NCBI GenBank assembly: GCA_033297205.1 | Contig: MU859261.1 | Span: 1-63,518, forward strand | Origin: Pseudoneurospora amorphoporcata | Lineage: Eukaryota; Ascomycota; Sordariomycetes; Sordariales; Sordariaceae | Reading direction: 5' to 3' | DNA length: 63,518 nucleotides | Shown here: piece after piece, positions 47,553-58,425 of the stretch | Layout of the letters: every line of letters begins with the position of its first letter | Position numbering within the stretch: position 1 is the stretch's first letter | Position numbers and translations under genes: made by a program | The notes under the pieces: model-generated | The model's database searches: none | What the model was told of the DNA's origin: nothing | Seen by the model: only the letters and a program-made list of their open reading frames with translations

Positions 47553-47804
47553 CTATCTCAAGCCGGAATGATCCCATCGTGGGGGGGGGGGGGGGGGACC
47601 GGGGGTGTGTAATATTTGGGAGCCAGTTTGGGAGGAGCAGCAGTAGACAGTAGCAGCCACAGCTGGAGCTGGAGCTGGAGCTGGAGCGGGAGCTGGTGCT
47701 GGACCTGGAGCTGGTGCTGGTGCTGGTGCACAGGCTCCGAGACCAATGAGAGTTGAGAGGAGGATAGTAACAGTAGTAGTAGTAGTAGTAGTAGTAGTCT
47801 TCAT
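47553..47804 (-). CDS. Putative small secreted Pro/Ala-rich protein
   Basis: The first ATG of the frame (47804) gives an 83-aa product that starts MKTTTTTTTTTVTILLSTLI and continues to GLGAC, a plausible signal peptide. An (Ala-Pro)n stretch follows, then a CC pair and a Pro-rich end that reads through a 17-G tract (47581-47597). Any slip in that tract would change the C-terminus. The Thr run is encoded by a (GTA/GTAGTA)n microsatellite on the plus strand. An additional intron or longer 3' end is possible. I do not recognise a family; it could be a wall-associated small protein or a chance frame built from repeats. Confidence 0.35.
   Translation of the reverse strand: MKTTTTTTTTTVTILLSTLIGLGACAPAPAPAPGPAPAPAPAPAPAPAVAATVYCCSSQTGSQILHTPGPPPPPPRWDHSGLR
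47581..47597 (+). repeat. Homopolymer of 17 G
   Basis: G17 on the plus strand, rare at this length; lies inside the small frame at 47553-47804. Confidence 0.95.
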
Positions 47805-48123
47805 CTTGGACTTTTGGTTAGAGAGAGAGAGAGAAGTGGGACTGGATTTCGTTAACGATGATGATGAGAGATAGGTCAATGGTTGAGTCGGTCGGTCGGT
47901 CGCGAGATTTATGTAGGTCCAGGGCTTTGTTTATTGGATGGGTACCTACCTCTAGGTATTCCAGTACCTACACTGATTAATTAGGGCGATGTGATGGCGG
48001 GCCTTTCTTGGTTGAGTGCCACTGCTTGAATGCTTGAATGCTATGAAGAAAATGAATACGTAGGTAGGTAAGTACCTACCTTAATCAGCGATGCTGGAGG
48101 ACGAGGGCGGGCGTTTATATCCC

Positions 48124-48179
48124 CTCTACCTCTACCTCTACCTCTACCTCTCTCTACCTCTCTCTACCTCTCTCTACTT
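48124..48179. repeat. TACCTC/TCTC tandem array
   Basis: Four hexamer units of CTCTAC followed by longer CTCTCTCTAC units; pyrimidine-biased. Confidence 0.85.
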
Positions 48180-48266
48180 CTAAGTCCCGAAATCTTTTAC
48201 GACGTCCAAATAGTCCCCTATAAGTAACTATACACACTCACTACCTAGTAGCTACCTAGGTACCTT

Positions 48267-48329
48267 ATACATACCATACATACCATACATACCATACATA
48301 CCATACATACCATACATACCATACATACC
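48267..48329. repeat. (ATACATACC)7 tandem array
   Basis: Seven perfect 9-bp units. On the minus strand a frame through it would read Tyr-Gly-Met repeats, but nothing supports it as coding. Confidence 0.95.
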
Positions 48330-48977
48330 ATAACTTACATACCTTACCATGCATACTGTAGTTAGTTGTCCTCTCAACTTCATGTTCCAAAAAGCGTCGT
48401 TTCGCCGCCGTCTCGCTAGGTAGGTACCGCCATCGCCACTTTCCATCGCATTCTTTAGCAAATCAAAGAAACGGGGGAAAAAAAAGAAGCCCAAAACTGA
48501 AAAAAAGCTGTATTGTATTGCATTGTATTGGGTTCGTTCCCCAATTCGATACCTAGTCTAGTAGTAGCCACCTAGAATAGCAAACCAAAAAAAAAAAAAA
48601 AAGATGTAGTAACTTGTGTGTATGTATGTAATTCTTAGTGTAGTGTCTTATTGCGCGTCGCGCAGCAAGCAGAAGGTTGAGAAATGCACAAGAGTAGAAA
48701 GGGAAGGCGAGTGTAAACCAGCTGGATCCAGCCAAACCGCAAGCCAAGCCAAGACAAGTAAAGCAAAGCAAGCCAGTAAGTAAGTAGTCCGTACTCCTGT
48801 CTGTCTGTCTGTCTGTCCACCAGAATTCCCATTCCCATTTCCATTCTCTTTCTCTTTCTGCTGCCCATTCTGAACTTCCCCTTCCAAAATATTCATATCC
48901 ATGCCATATCCATATCATCGATATCCATGTTTCTTCCGAAAAATCCTCCTTCGTTTCGTCACAACTCCTCATAACCC

Positions 48978-51250
48978 TCAATACGTCTCCCCCAAATCTA
49001 CCACCTTCCTCACTGTCGTGCTCCCTCCCACCGCTCCGTGTCCATGTCCATGTCCATGTACATACCCGGCATTATGTCCATGCCCATGTCCATGCCCTAG
49101 AGCCGCCGCATTACTCGGCCTCCTCAGTCTCAAACTGCCCGTAACACTTGACCTACTCGCGCTCGAGCTGCCACTTTGCCTCCTGCTCCCTCCACTTCCC
49201 GGTATCGGGATACCGCTATGATGATGATGATCGGGAGCATCGCGTGCACTTAGTGTCCCTGTCCTCCTCCTCGCTGGCGTCGTCTTTGGCCTCAACTCCC
49301 GCTGCCCATCATCCGTCAGCTCGTCCTCCTCTGCTGTGCTGTAGCTGATGCTCGCTTGGCTATGAGCCGGCCCGTGGCCATATGTGCTCAAAGCCCCGGA
49401 GCTTCGCGGCCATGACCCAACGGGGGTTCGTGTTCCATGCCCAGGTAGACTCGTGCGGCTGATAGGTCGCGAGGCGGACGAGGGCATGTACCCCGATGCT
49501 GCTGTGGAGTGGGAGTCGGCTCGGCTGATAGGTCGCGGGTAGCTCGTGGAACTAGCTCGGCTGCTGGGCCGCGAGGCTTCCGAGTCAACGTTAGTGGCGG
49601 TCGCTATGCTTGTGCATGTTGTCGAGGCGGGGTGACGGATCGGTAGAGGCCCGAATGCTATGCGTGACACTCCTGACGTGCCAAGTCCCGACGCGCTAAG
49701 TCGGGGAATGTGCTTGCTGAGGTTTGAAGTGCTACTGCGAAAATCAGGGTTGCTGTGCGTGTTAGAAATGTCGGACGCGTTATCGTCATCTAGCAGGTTG
49801 GGCGTAGAGGCCCCAGCCCCCCGTTGCTTCTTCCCACGCATAGTGGCGGCAATGCCTCCAATGCCTCCGTTGAAGCGCGGCGACTGCTTAGGTGGTGTCT
49901 GCGCTGGACCAGCCGGAAGTTTGGAGCGAGCAGATTGAACACGGGCTTCGAGTTTCTGCATCTGCGCAGTGAGGGTTCGGATATGGGTGAGGGAGTTGGA
50001 CGGAGGAACCCTGTGCACAGGCGCCCGTGGCCTCTCGGCGGCTCTAGCGGCAGAGGGCCTCGACGAGGGCGTGCGTACCATAGGATAGCTGTTGTTGCTG
50101 AAGCGGCCATTGGAAGGACGGTTCGTTTGCGAGGAAGTGGACGAGCTGAGCGGCTTCGGCGTGATATTGTTCTCGCTGATGGACCGGTTCGCCTTGTGGG
50201 TTGCCTGTGCCGACGACTTGGCCGCGGCTGACTTGGAGATGGAGGTCTTGGGTGTCCTGCACCCGCCTGGCCTAGAAGCCGTCTGCTTGACGGGGGTGCT
50301 CCTAGAGGCCCTAAGACCCTTGCCGAGCGAGGCATCCGACATGGGCGGCGATGGTGGATCTTGCAGTTCGGACAAGGTGTCGATCGTGGACAGGGACTTG
50401 GTATCGGGTGGAGTGCTGACCAAAGGCGAGCTGGCGGCGGACAGCGGTGAAGCGGGCGCGGGGGCGATGGTAGTGGTGATCTGGGTGAGATGGCCACGGG
50501 CTTGGTGCTTCCTAAGCTTGGACTGCAGGATCTCGGCCTCGATCTTGAGGTCGGACAATTCCTCGCGCAATCGCTGGGCCTCGACGCGTAGCCGTTCTCT
50601 TTCCTGCTCTCCGATCTTGATCTCCTCCTCCATCATGACGGCGCGCTCGATGGCGACATTGTACTTGGATTCGAGGTCCTCAAGCGAGGAGGACGTGTTT
50701 CGGGCTTGGCGCTCGAAGTCATCGTTGGCCACTTCGATGTCGCGTAGCTTCAGCTGGAGTGTTCTGTTGGTCTCGCGCAGAGCCGTGATTTCCTTCTCAA
50801 GCGCACTTTGCGCAGCATTTGCCTCTGATTTTGATTCTTTGTATTTTCTCTGCAGGCGAAGAAACGGGTCAGCAGACGTTCACGTTAGCGTAGGAAAGGT
50901 CAGATGGGTGGTGGGAGCATTTGGCGGGTGTGGCGCTAATTGGAATGGATGGTCGCATCCATCACAGTCCAGTCACAGGATCATCATCATCATCGCTGGA
51001 GCCTAACGAGGGCCAAACATACCTTCCACTCCTCTACCTCGTAGGATAATCCCTCGGCCTTTTGCTGTAGGGCGCGCTCTCTCTTATCGGCGGCGTCCAA
51101 GTCCTTTTCCAGCTCGGCCTCGAGTTCCTTGGACGACTCCTGGAATTCCCTGAGTTCCTGCTCCAGCTGTTGGTACTGTCGCTTGTACCAGTCCAATGTC
51201 TCCTGAGTTGTGGCATTTTGGGGAGGTGATCCCGGGACGTCGGCCGCCAT
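48978..51250 (-). CDS. ro-11: RO-11, NUDE-type dynein/LIS1-associated coiled-coil protein
   Basis: Two exons on the minus strand: 51250-51023 (76 codons) and 50849-48978, with a 173-bp intron (GTATGT...CGCTAAC...TGCAG), giving 699 aa. The start is the first ATG (MAADVPGSPPQNATTQETLDWYKRQ, shown here only in part by name): residues 1-7 are MAADVPG. Residues about 10-190 form a long coiled coil rich in Glu/Leu/Lys (for example WYKRQYQQLEQELREFQESS). The NUDE signature lies at about 135-185 (LESKYNVAIERAVMMEEEI). The rest is Ser/Pro/Arg-rich and disordered, ending with repeated His-Gly dipeptides and VRKVVDLGETY. NUDE proteins bind LIS1 and dynein and are needed for nuclear distribution in hyphae; in N. 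crassa the homologue is ro-11, a ropy gene. Recognition of the family is firm; the symbol is from memory. Confidence 0.92.
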
Positions 51251-52876
51251 TTCGCGCAAGTTCTATCGTCGTACGATGTGGTATGGTGGTCTGCGGGCTT
51301 TCATGTGATGATTCTGGTGTTGATTTGGTTGGAAAACAAAGGAAAAAAAAAAAAAGCCTTGGTCGGTCGTCGCTGTCGTGAAGAAAAAATCGAGATGCGA
51401 TATGCGGGATGCGAAAAAAGGTTGAATGCAAGGAAATGCAGGCGTGCGTGACGTAGAAATGAGGGTATATCGTAGAGTTTGAAGGCGAGTTGCGAGCGTG
51501 AACAATGGAATGGAAAAAAAAGGCCGTAAAAGACTGATTTGATGGATGGATGGTGGTTTGTCGTCGTTTCCTTCGCGTCGTCTTTTCTTTGGAAAAAGGT
51601 TTGGACAAGCGTTAGATTGCGGTGTTCTCGGTAGAAGCAGTTTGGGTCATGGCGATGGAGGATGAGGGTGACGCATTACCCAACAGCAGGAGAAGCCTCG
51701 AACCACGCAGGGAAACCTAAAAAGAGGCCTTGTCGCCGAACGACGTCGTCGAAGAGCACAGCGAACCGAAGCGAGCTGGGAGGGACAGAGGCCGGGAATG
51801 GACCTGCGCGACCGGGCGAGGTGAGATCGGGGGGGAAAAAGGCGACGGGGCCTCTTCCTGTTATGTGTGGTTTTGATTGATTGTTGGTTGGGTTGGCGTC
51901 GCAAGCTGATCGAAAACGCAGGACTTGCTTGTCTGGGGGGCTGGCTGGCTGCAGCGCTCGGTTTGGGTTGGCTGCCAGCCGGGTGTATAGGGTGACAGTG
52001 TCCAAAGGCAGGCTGCGACAGTCGCAAAGTCGGAACCTACCTACCTAGATTACACGACGCCTTCGGTCTAGTCGAGGTGTCGTGATGGTCGTCGTCGTCG
52101 CGGCAATGCGGCTGGTTGATCAAGTTTGTTGTTGTTGTTGCAGGACAAGAGGAACCAGAGAAGGGAATGTCTGTCGGGCGGTGTCGGTGGGTTGGAACGG
52201 GTCGAGGCCCGCTGGGGGAGACGGCTGGGCTTCTTCGGATTTGTTAGTGCAAGTATGTATTCCCAGGTACCAACACTAACACAAGTGAACAGCACCAGTC
52301 TCTGCCGGCCAACCGTCGCATGCACACGCTACCAGCGTGGATAGGTATGGATGGTCATGAGTGGAGTCAGCGGGTTCATGGTCACCATGGCACCCGTGCG
52401 CACCTCGTCAACCCTGCAGGCGGGTGGTGCAGCATCAACGGAAGTGCAGCATGGTTCTTTTCAAGTTGATTGGCAAGTTAAAACATTCAGTAATGGAAAT
52501 TGGTCTTGTCCTTGTTTGGTCAATGGACACTGACAAGATGTAGTTCATTTAAAGCCTTTCTCCTTTCATTCCATCTTTTAGGTCATCACATTCGATATTT
52601 CACCTTCCATCTCTCTCCATATCTCCAGAGTGCTAGTGGTACAAAGTAAGCTAACCAAGTGGGTCACCGCCACTACGGTCCATGTATGGGTGCCTGTCTC
52701 TGTTCCTTGGTGAGAGAAGGGCAGAAAGGGCAAGTCCCCTTCCTTTTTTCCTCGCTCGTTTGTTTATCCAAGAGACTGGAAGGGGGTTTCTATAACAGGT
52801 CGGACTTGATTAAACCCGCCACGTTTCTGGGATGATGAGCTAAGAATTGGATCCCGTCCACGTTGGAGATGAACAC

Positions 52877-52910
<34 letters not shown>

Positions 52911-54018
52911 GCCTTACGTAGGTATTGTTTGAACTATAAATGCAAAGCAACCACCCGCATGCCGCCACGACTCGCTGGGAAAGATAAACGTAGCCCCTTT
53001 TTCTCCGGGGTCCTCCCGAAACCGCTAAACAGAGAAGGGAGCTCCTCCATCAGCTTTTCCCTATTTCATCCAGGCCCCAAGTTCAGCTGTTTACCGCCTC
53101 CTTGACGGCGGTGTCGCCTTCACAACCAACCCGACCGGAATGAAAGGGAAGCATTGATATTCTTCTTCTTCTTCTCCCGACCTGTTCGTTCACGTTTCTA
53201 TTTTATTTCTCACCAAAGAATATGTCCTTGATCGCCTATAATCACGAATTCACCATGCACGACCGGGAGAGCACCATCAGATCCCCCCTTGGCTCCGTTG
53301 CTCCCCCGGCCCCCCCGGCCCCCATTCCCGCCCCGCCTTGCATCCATTCCCGCCCAGCAGCTGCAGGTCCCCGCAATTCCACTCACACAGCCGTCACCAG
53401 AAACCGACCCGGATAATCAAACCATGTTCAATTCCTATCCCCGTTGCGTACTAACTATATAATCCTAACCCTCTCGTCAAGATGCAACATACAGTCGGAT
53501 TATCCCCAATCCACGGTCGAAATATCAGACTTTTTCTTCTTTTTAATTTTGCACTTTCACCTTTGTACATATGTATGTTGTATATAAAAGCCATTGCGTC
53601 ACTGATGCTCCGTTGTCAAAGTACATGTAATTGCCAGTCAAGCAAAGCACATGAATGAATGACTTGTTATCTGAAACTTTAAACTTTTGGACATGTCCCT
53701 CCCCCTTGTTTATGTCAGGGTAATCGCGTAGTGTATGTAGGTAAAATTCGTTTGCGCGACAGTTAATTGATTGTGTTTCCAGTTGGAAATTCACCACGAC
53801 ACAAGACGTGGTTTTTGTATCTTTGATTGATTGCCAAAACATATGCTTGGCTTCCGCCTTTTTTTAGGTACTGTAGTTGCGCTCCCGATAAGTCCGATAG
53901 AACGAACACCAAACAAGTCCAAAAACTCATTGCTTTCTATCTATCTAATCTATCAATCACCAGTCTCAAAAGATCATCATCATGATGCCTCTGCCTTGCC
54001 CTTTTCATCCCCGTTCAT
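51251..54018. other. 2.8-kb intergenic region, no supported gene
   Basis: Begins with the leader of the NUDE gene. Contains an (TCA)11 array (52878-52910) and a TTC run near 53161-53174. The short frames have no domain. Confidence 0.4.
52878..52910. repeat. (TCA)11 microsatellite
   Basis: Eleven perfect triplets, intergenic. Confidence 0.95.
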
Positions 54019-54900
54019 TCACTCCCTCTTCCCACCACCACCACCAAAAACGCCATACCTCTCCGTCCTCGCAAACTCCATGCCCTCCGCAAAATGAAAC
54101 AGCTTCGCCGCAACAACATGTCTCTCCATCCGACTATACTCCACCAGCCTCTGATACAGGTCCTTTATCGGCACCACAACCCGAGTGATATGCTCTCCAT
54201 CCTCCAGCCTCTGCTCAGGCAGCTCCTCCCCATCTTTTTCTGTTAGGTTAACCTCCACCGTCGCCATCACCATATTCGCACTACTCATGCCCGGATCCGC
54301 CGCCTGCACGGGACTGATCCGCTTAACCACACACTCGTACCCCGTCTCCTCCTTGAACTCCCTCACGGCCGCCTGCTCGGGCGTCTCACCCTTGTCGATT
54401 AACCCCGCGGGCCACTCGATCGTGTAGGCGTCCAGGGGAGGGCGGTATTGGATCACGAGCAGAGTGGAGGGCGGGCGCGACGGGTGCAGGATGATGTTGC
54501 ACATGGCTACTGCGTCGATACCGGGGGAAGAAGAAGAAGAAGAAGGAGGAGAAGAGCGGGTCTTGCGCGCGGCGACTTCCCAGAGGCGAGACTTGCCCGT
54601 TTGGTCGACGTACGAGATTTGCTGGAGGGTGAGCCATTTGGAGGTTTGAGGGGTGAGCTCGGTGATGGAGGTGATGGTTGGTTCTTGGGTCTTGGGGACC
54701 GTCATTTTGAACAAGGTGCGTTTTGCGTTGGAGGGGATGAGCTTGGTGGTTGTTGTTGTTGTTGTTGTTGTTGTTGTTCTGACGGTGGCGATGTTGGTGT
54801 TGGAAGCAGCAGCAAGAGCGCGAGTGCGTGATGCGGATGAAGATGCGGATGCAAGTGAGCTGAGGCTCAGTGCGGGGTATCGGGTGAGGATATTCCGCAT
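54019..54900 (-). CDS. Nudix hydrolase, ADP-ribose pyrophosphatase (YSA1 type)
   Basis: Single-exon frame, 293 aa, minus strand. The Nudix box is complete at 166-188: G166, E172, R180, E181, E184, E185 and G187 fit G-x5-E-x7-RE-U-xEE-x-GU. The upstream AYTIEWPAGLID and the later AADPGMSSANMVMATVEVNL suit the ADP-sugar pyrophosphatase branch, which hydrolyses ADP-ribose to AMP and ribose-5-phosphate using Mg2+. Residues 1-65 form an Arg/Ser/Ala-rich extension (MRNILTRYPALSLSSLASAS) that looks like a mitochondrial presequence, including an 11-Thr run at 42-52. A second Met at 66 (MTVPKTQEP) would give a cytosolic protein close to the usual family length. Two isoforms from alternative starts are plausible but inferred. 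Confidence 0.9.
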   Translation of the reverse strand: MRNILTRYPALSLSSLASASSSASRTRALAAASNTNIATVRTTTTTTTTTTTKLIPSNAKRTLFKMTVPKTQEPTITSITELTPQTSKWLTLQQISYVDQTGKSRLWEVAARKTRSSPPSSSSSSPGIDAVAMCNIILHPSRPPSTLLVIQYRPPLDAYTIEWPAGLIDKGETPEQAAVREFKEETGYECVVKRISPVQAADPGMSSANMVMATVEVNLTEKDGEELPEQRLEDGEHITRVVVPIKDLYQRLVEYSRMERHVVAAKLFHFAEGMEFARTERYGVFGGGGGKRE

Positions 54901-55974
54901 CGGCTTCTTGGAGAGTTATTGTGGCCAAGTCAAGCAACTTGAATTGGCGTTTTGGGGATGTTGGATGAACTTCTATGGTAGAGTCCAGTTGGGTCGGGAA
55001 TAGAGGCAATGGGGAAAATGAGCGCGGACGGCGACGACGGCGAGGGAGAAGCGCGGGGCAGAAGAGGGTCCCTACTTGGCTGATGACGCACAGGACCAAC
55101 TGTTGGGTTGTGGGATCTGCAAATGGCAAGGGTTAGGGTTCTCGGTGATGCTTGGCGCGTTGTTGCTGGCGCAATGTGAACAGAACTAAGTGACGGGGGA
55201 AGAATCACCGACATGATCATGTCATGTCGGGCATATTGGATGCCAGGAACAATGGAAGGTTCATGTTGGTTATTTTTAACCAATTTTCTCAGCCCATCAC
55301 TGCTGCAAACTCTCTGGCGGTCAGACATGGACAAGTGTCGGGGCAGTGTTGACCTCATATTGCTCACAATGCCGGCGAGGAATTGATGCCAAACGAGTGT
55401 GTTCTGGTTTCTTATTTTCATTGGATCGAGGTTGAATGGCCATTGATCTACTACCCAGAATCTCCCTACCGTTCATAAGCACAGTTTGTAATGGAACATT
55501 GGCGAGTGTCACTGCCGTGTTGACTCCCATCTTCGACACTAAGCCCCCGTTCCTACTTGTTGTGCTCTCCTGCTACAACATTCCCCAAGAGTCGAGAGCC
55601 ATGCATAGCATTGTCATCCCAAGATGTGCCGTCGGTCTCTTCCCGAATTTCGAAAAATGGCCGACCTTCTGCATCAGCTATATCGGACGAGCCATCCATT
55701 ATCGGGCCACAAGTGAAGGGAGATGAATATTCACCAATATCTTCAACACCTTTTCTTCGGCGTATTTGCGACTACAAACAACGTCTCTATTCAACCGTTC
55801 CAGTCACCCATCATGATCCGTCGTCAGTTGAATCACCAATAGCCATTCCTCGCCTTAAAACCTTTGGACTCTTCAACACTCGTGACGCCCTCACCCGCAA
55901 CTCACCCTACGATCAGAAATCCTCGCCAGATATAATCCACGACAACAAAAGACTTAACCCCAATCTCAGTACCA
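54901..55974. other. Intergenic, no supported gene
   Basis: The left part is the Nudix gene promoter. Frames at 55436-55726 and 55557-56327 (plus) have no domain and the latter overlaps the better candidate at 55975. Confidence 0.4.
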
Positions 55975-56304
55975 ATGTGCCAACTCAGCTACGTGCTCTC
56001 CCCCTGGAGTTCCCATCAACGAATAATGAGATGCCGCGCATGCCATGCCGTGTCCATCACCTGGTGCGCCGCCCAATTCCCCGACGTCCAAGGAACCGAC
56101 CAAGCGCAAACCATATTCGACCGAGACTCAACGCACGAGTACATCATGAGCCACATGCAACTAGCCCACCAATGCTGGCACTACGACAACGTCGAGGTCG
56201 AGCGAACAAGGGACTGGTATTATCATGGTTCGGTGGTGCCGTTCGCGGTCCAAGATCTACCAGCAGCGAGACTGAGATGGACCACGAGTGCGAGCTGGGT
56301 GTAG
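55975..56304 (+). CDS. Small Cys/His/Trp-rich protein, unknown
   Basis: A 109-aa frame starting MCQLSYVLSPWSSHQRIMRC. It contains CRACHAVSITWCAAQF, then HEYIMSHMQLAHQCWHYDN, then a Trp/Arg end. C- or G-ending codons dominate, as in secure genes of this window. The early Cys at position 2 and the Cys/His pairs hint at a metal-binding small protein, but the spacing fits no family I know. An internal Met at residue 18 is an alternative start. The 3' end may continue through an intron. It could also be a chance frame. Confidence 0.42.
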   Translation: MCQLSYVLSPWSSHQRIMRCRACHAVSITWCAAQFPDVQGTDQAQTIFDRDSTHEYIMSHMQLAHQCWHYDNVEVERTRDWYYHGSVVPFAVQDLPAARLRWTTSASWV

Positions 56305-56961
56305 GAACGCTTGGCGGGTGCGGCTAGGGCAAGGGCGGCGAGGGAGAGTACTACCTCTAGTGATGGTGGACGTGGAGCCGGGAATGAGCAAAGCAGATGA
56401 GTCCCAATGGAAGGGAAGAGCGAGTGTTGGAAGCGCATCACAGGGAAGGGGCAGCTGAGTTGGCTTACTGGCAGCAGGTTGTATAAAGCTGAGGTGACTG
56501 ACCGGGCATTCAGTTATACCCCGCTTGCATAATCATCTTGCCAGATACCATCAATTGCTCTATCACAGACCCAGATAGCAGAAGCCTGGCAACGACAAAG
56601 CCCCTTCGGCCAGCATGTGCCTTGTGTTTTTCCGGCATTGTCCACCCTGCTACGGCCTGGATAACAACAAACAAGATGCTGTACATTATCTGGTGCGAGC
56701 ACATGAGTGAGCCCATGGACTTCAAGTCTACTTGCTGCACCCAAAACGTGTACATGCACAGTACACACATGCGTCTACCTCGTCAGACAGAAGCCGGATA
56801 CCTGTTCATCTGCACATGTAACGCAGAGCTGTTTCGGCCTTCTTCAACCCGACCACCCATCCAATTCTCACTTTCTCGTCACCGCTTTCTCTTCACCTGG
56901 CCGTTTGATCAGAAACTCAATCGAGTACCCGCCAGACCTGCTTTTCCCACTCACAGACAAT
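56305..56961. other. Intergenic, leader of the Q-rich gene
   Basis: No supported gene. An open frame upstream of 56962 in the same phase lacks any ATG, which supports 56962 as the start. Confidence 0.45.
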
Positions 56962-58425
56962 ATGACAAACAGAGGCGTGGACGGACTAGGAACAGCCCCT
57001 TGCTCAACCGCCGTTCCTCACTCCGAGGGTGATACCAAAGCCAGCAAGACGCCCGGGACACCGACGGGGTCTTGTACGAGCATCAAAATGACACCAAACG
57101 GGGCCACATCGAACGAGGCTTCATATCCCACCCCAGTCAGCACATCAGGGCCTCTACGCAACGACTCCTCGCCAATGCCTCTGGCCGACACACCCAACCC
57201 CGTGGCCGGCACAAACAATACCGCTCTCACCGCGAGGTCCAACTTCTCGCCTGTACCACCACCTACTATACTACCAGACGCCTATACCCAACCGCAGGAA
57301 GAAGAGCTACAATGTCTACAACTGCTGCAACAGGCACAACAAGGACGGCAGCAATGGGAGCAAGAACAGCACGAGCAACAGCAAAAAGCGCACCAAATGC
57401 ATCAACTGCAACAGCTGGCATCCCTGTTTCTTCGGGGCAAAAAAGTGCCACAGTCGGCAGAACAACAAATTCAGGACCTGCTACAACAGCTACGACCCCA
57501 AATAATGCACCCGCCCTCCTCCTCCTTTGTTCCAAACCAACAAGCAGCAAACCCTCAAGCCTCCAGCTCCAGCTCCAAACCCACCACCGCCATACCCGTA
57601 CGAAATCCCTTCCCCTCCCGTAGTAGTATCCCTTACTTCCCCAAGCACCTCAAGCTCAACAAGACGACTCCGCTCAAGAACCTCGAGCCCGGCGTGCACG
57701 TGAGAAGCCTCGACCTGCACGACAGTTACCGCGTCAGGCTGCACAATTTGCATTTCCAGCAGGCGTTCCGGACCGATCCCCACCACGCCCTGTTGCTGCA
57801 AGATGAATTCAAGACCCGGCTGGAACTGCAACGTCTGCTGCCTGACCATAGACCTCCCAAGCGGTTCGTCACCATGAGGGAGGTGCAAAGGGGCCCGTTG
57901 AACACGTACGAGTGGGAGGCGGAGATGGAGCTGCAGAGAAAGAAGAGGTTACAGGAGATGCGTCAGGCGCTGCCTCTGTATTGGGCTCAGGGCCAGGCAC
58001 AGGGCCAGGCTGGAGCTGGAGGTGGAACTGGAGCTGGTGGCAGTGTTGTTGGGGGACATGGAGGTGGAGGGGCGTTTCAGTTTCAGGCTCAGGCACAGGC
58101 TGGAGGGAGTGCAGATGCCAAGGGACATGGAAGAGGCGGAAAGAAAATGGAAGCAGCTCGGGCTGGAGTGAGAGCGGCGGCGGCAATGGTGGCAGCAGCA
58201 GCCGCAGCAAGGGAGGCGAGAATACCTGTTGAGGGGATTAACGGATCTAAGTCTAACAAGCGGAAGGCTGACGCAGAGACAGAAGCCACTCAAGCCAGGC
58301 CGCAGAAGAGGTCTAGAAGGGAGAAGACGGGAGAAGCAGACAAGGCCCAAGAATCACAGAGTGCTGGGGAGTCACACAAGGCCGGCGAGTCAGAGAATAG
58401 GTACCGGAGGAGCACAACATCATGA
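56962..58425 (+). CDS. Gln-rich, Ala/Gly-rich low-complexity protein, unknown
   Basis: Single-exon frame of 487 aa from the first ATG (MTNRGVDGLGTAPCSTAVPH). A disordered Ser/Thr/Pro N-terminus leads to a Gln-rich helix at about 110-180 (QQAQQGRQQWEQEQHEQQQK). A conserved-looking segment at about 215-320 follows (PYFPKHLKLNKTTPLKNLEPG, of which only the core FPKHLKLNK is diagnostic by eye; later LQDEFKTRLELQRLLPDHRP and a charged EWEAEMELQRKKRLQEMRQ helix). The tail is Gly/Ala-rich and ends with basic KRKAD and RPQKRSRREK patches that look like nuclear localisation signals. Gln-rich plus basic composition suits a nuclear regulator, but no DNA-binding domain is seen. Family not recognised. Confidence 0.72.
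   Translation: MTNRGVDGLGTAPCSTAVPHSEGDTKASKTPGTPTGSCTSIKMTPNGATSNEASYPTPVSTSGPLRNDSSPMPLADTPNPVAGTNNTALTARSNFSPVPPPTILPDAYTQPQEEELQCLQLLQQAQQGRQQWEQEQHEQQQKAHQMHQLQQLASLFLRGKKVPQSAEQQIQDLLQQLRPQIMHPPSSSFVPNQQAANPQASSSSSKPTTAIPVRNPFPSRSSIPYFPKHLKLNKTTPLKNLEPGVHVRSLDLHDSYRVRLHNLHFQQAFRTDPHHALLLQDEFKTRLELQRLLPDHRPPKRFVTMREVQRGPLNTYEWEAEMELQRKKRLQEMRQALPLYWAQGQAQGQAGAGGGTGAGGSVVGGHGGGGAFQFQAQAQAGGSADAKGHGRGGKKMEAARAGVRAAAAMVAAAAAAREARIPVEGINGSKSNKRKADAETEATQARPQKRSRREKTGEADKAQESQSAGESHKAGESENRYRRSTTS

Larger units (their letters stand above)
47805..48977. other. Repeat-rich intergenic region
   Basis: No supported gene. Holds a TACCTC-type array (about 48124-48179), a TACCTAGGTA palindrome (48253-48262), a 9-bp array (48267-48329), an A16 tract (48587-48602) and a CTGT array near 48798-48816. 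Confidence 0.45.

Noticed and set aside
54386..55129. 247-codon minus frame
   Set aside because: Overlaps the Nudix gene in another frame on the same strand; the Nudix frame has the complete catalytic box.
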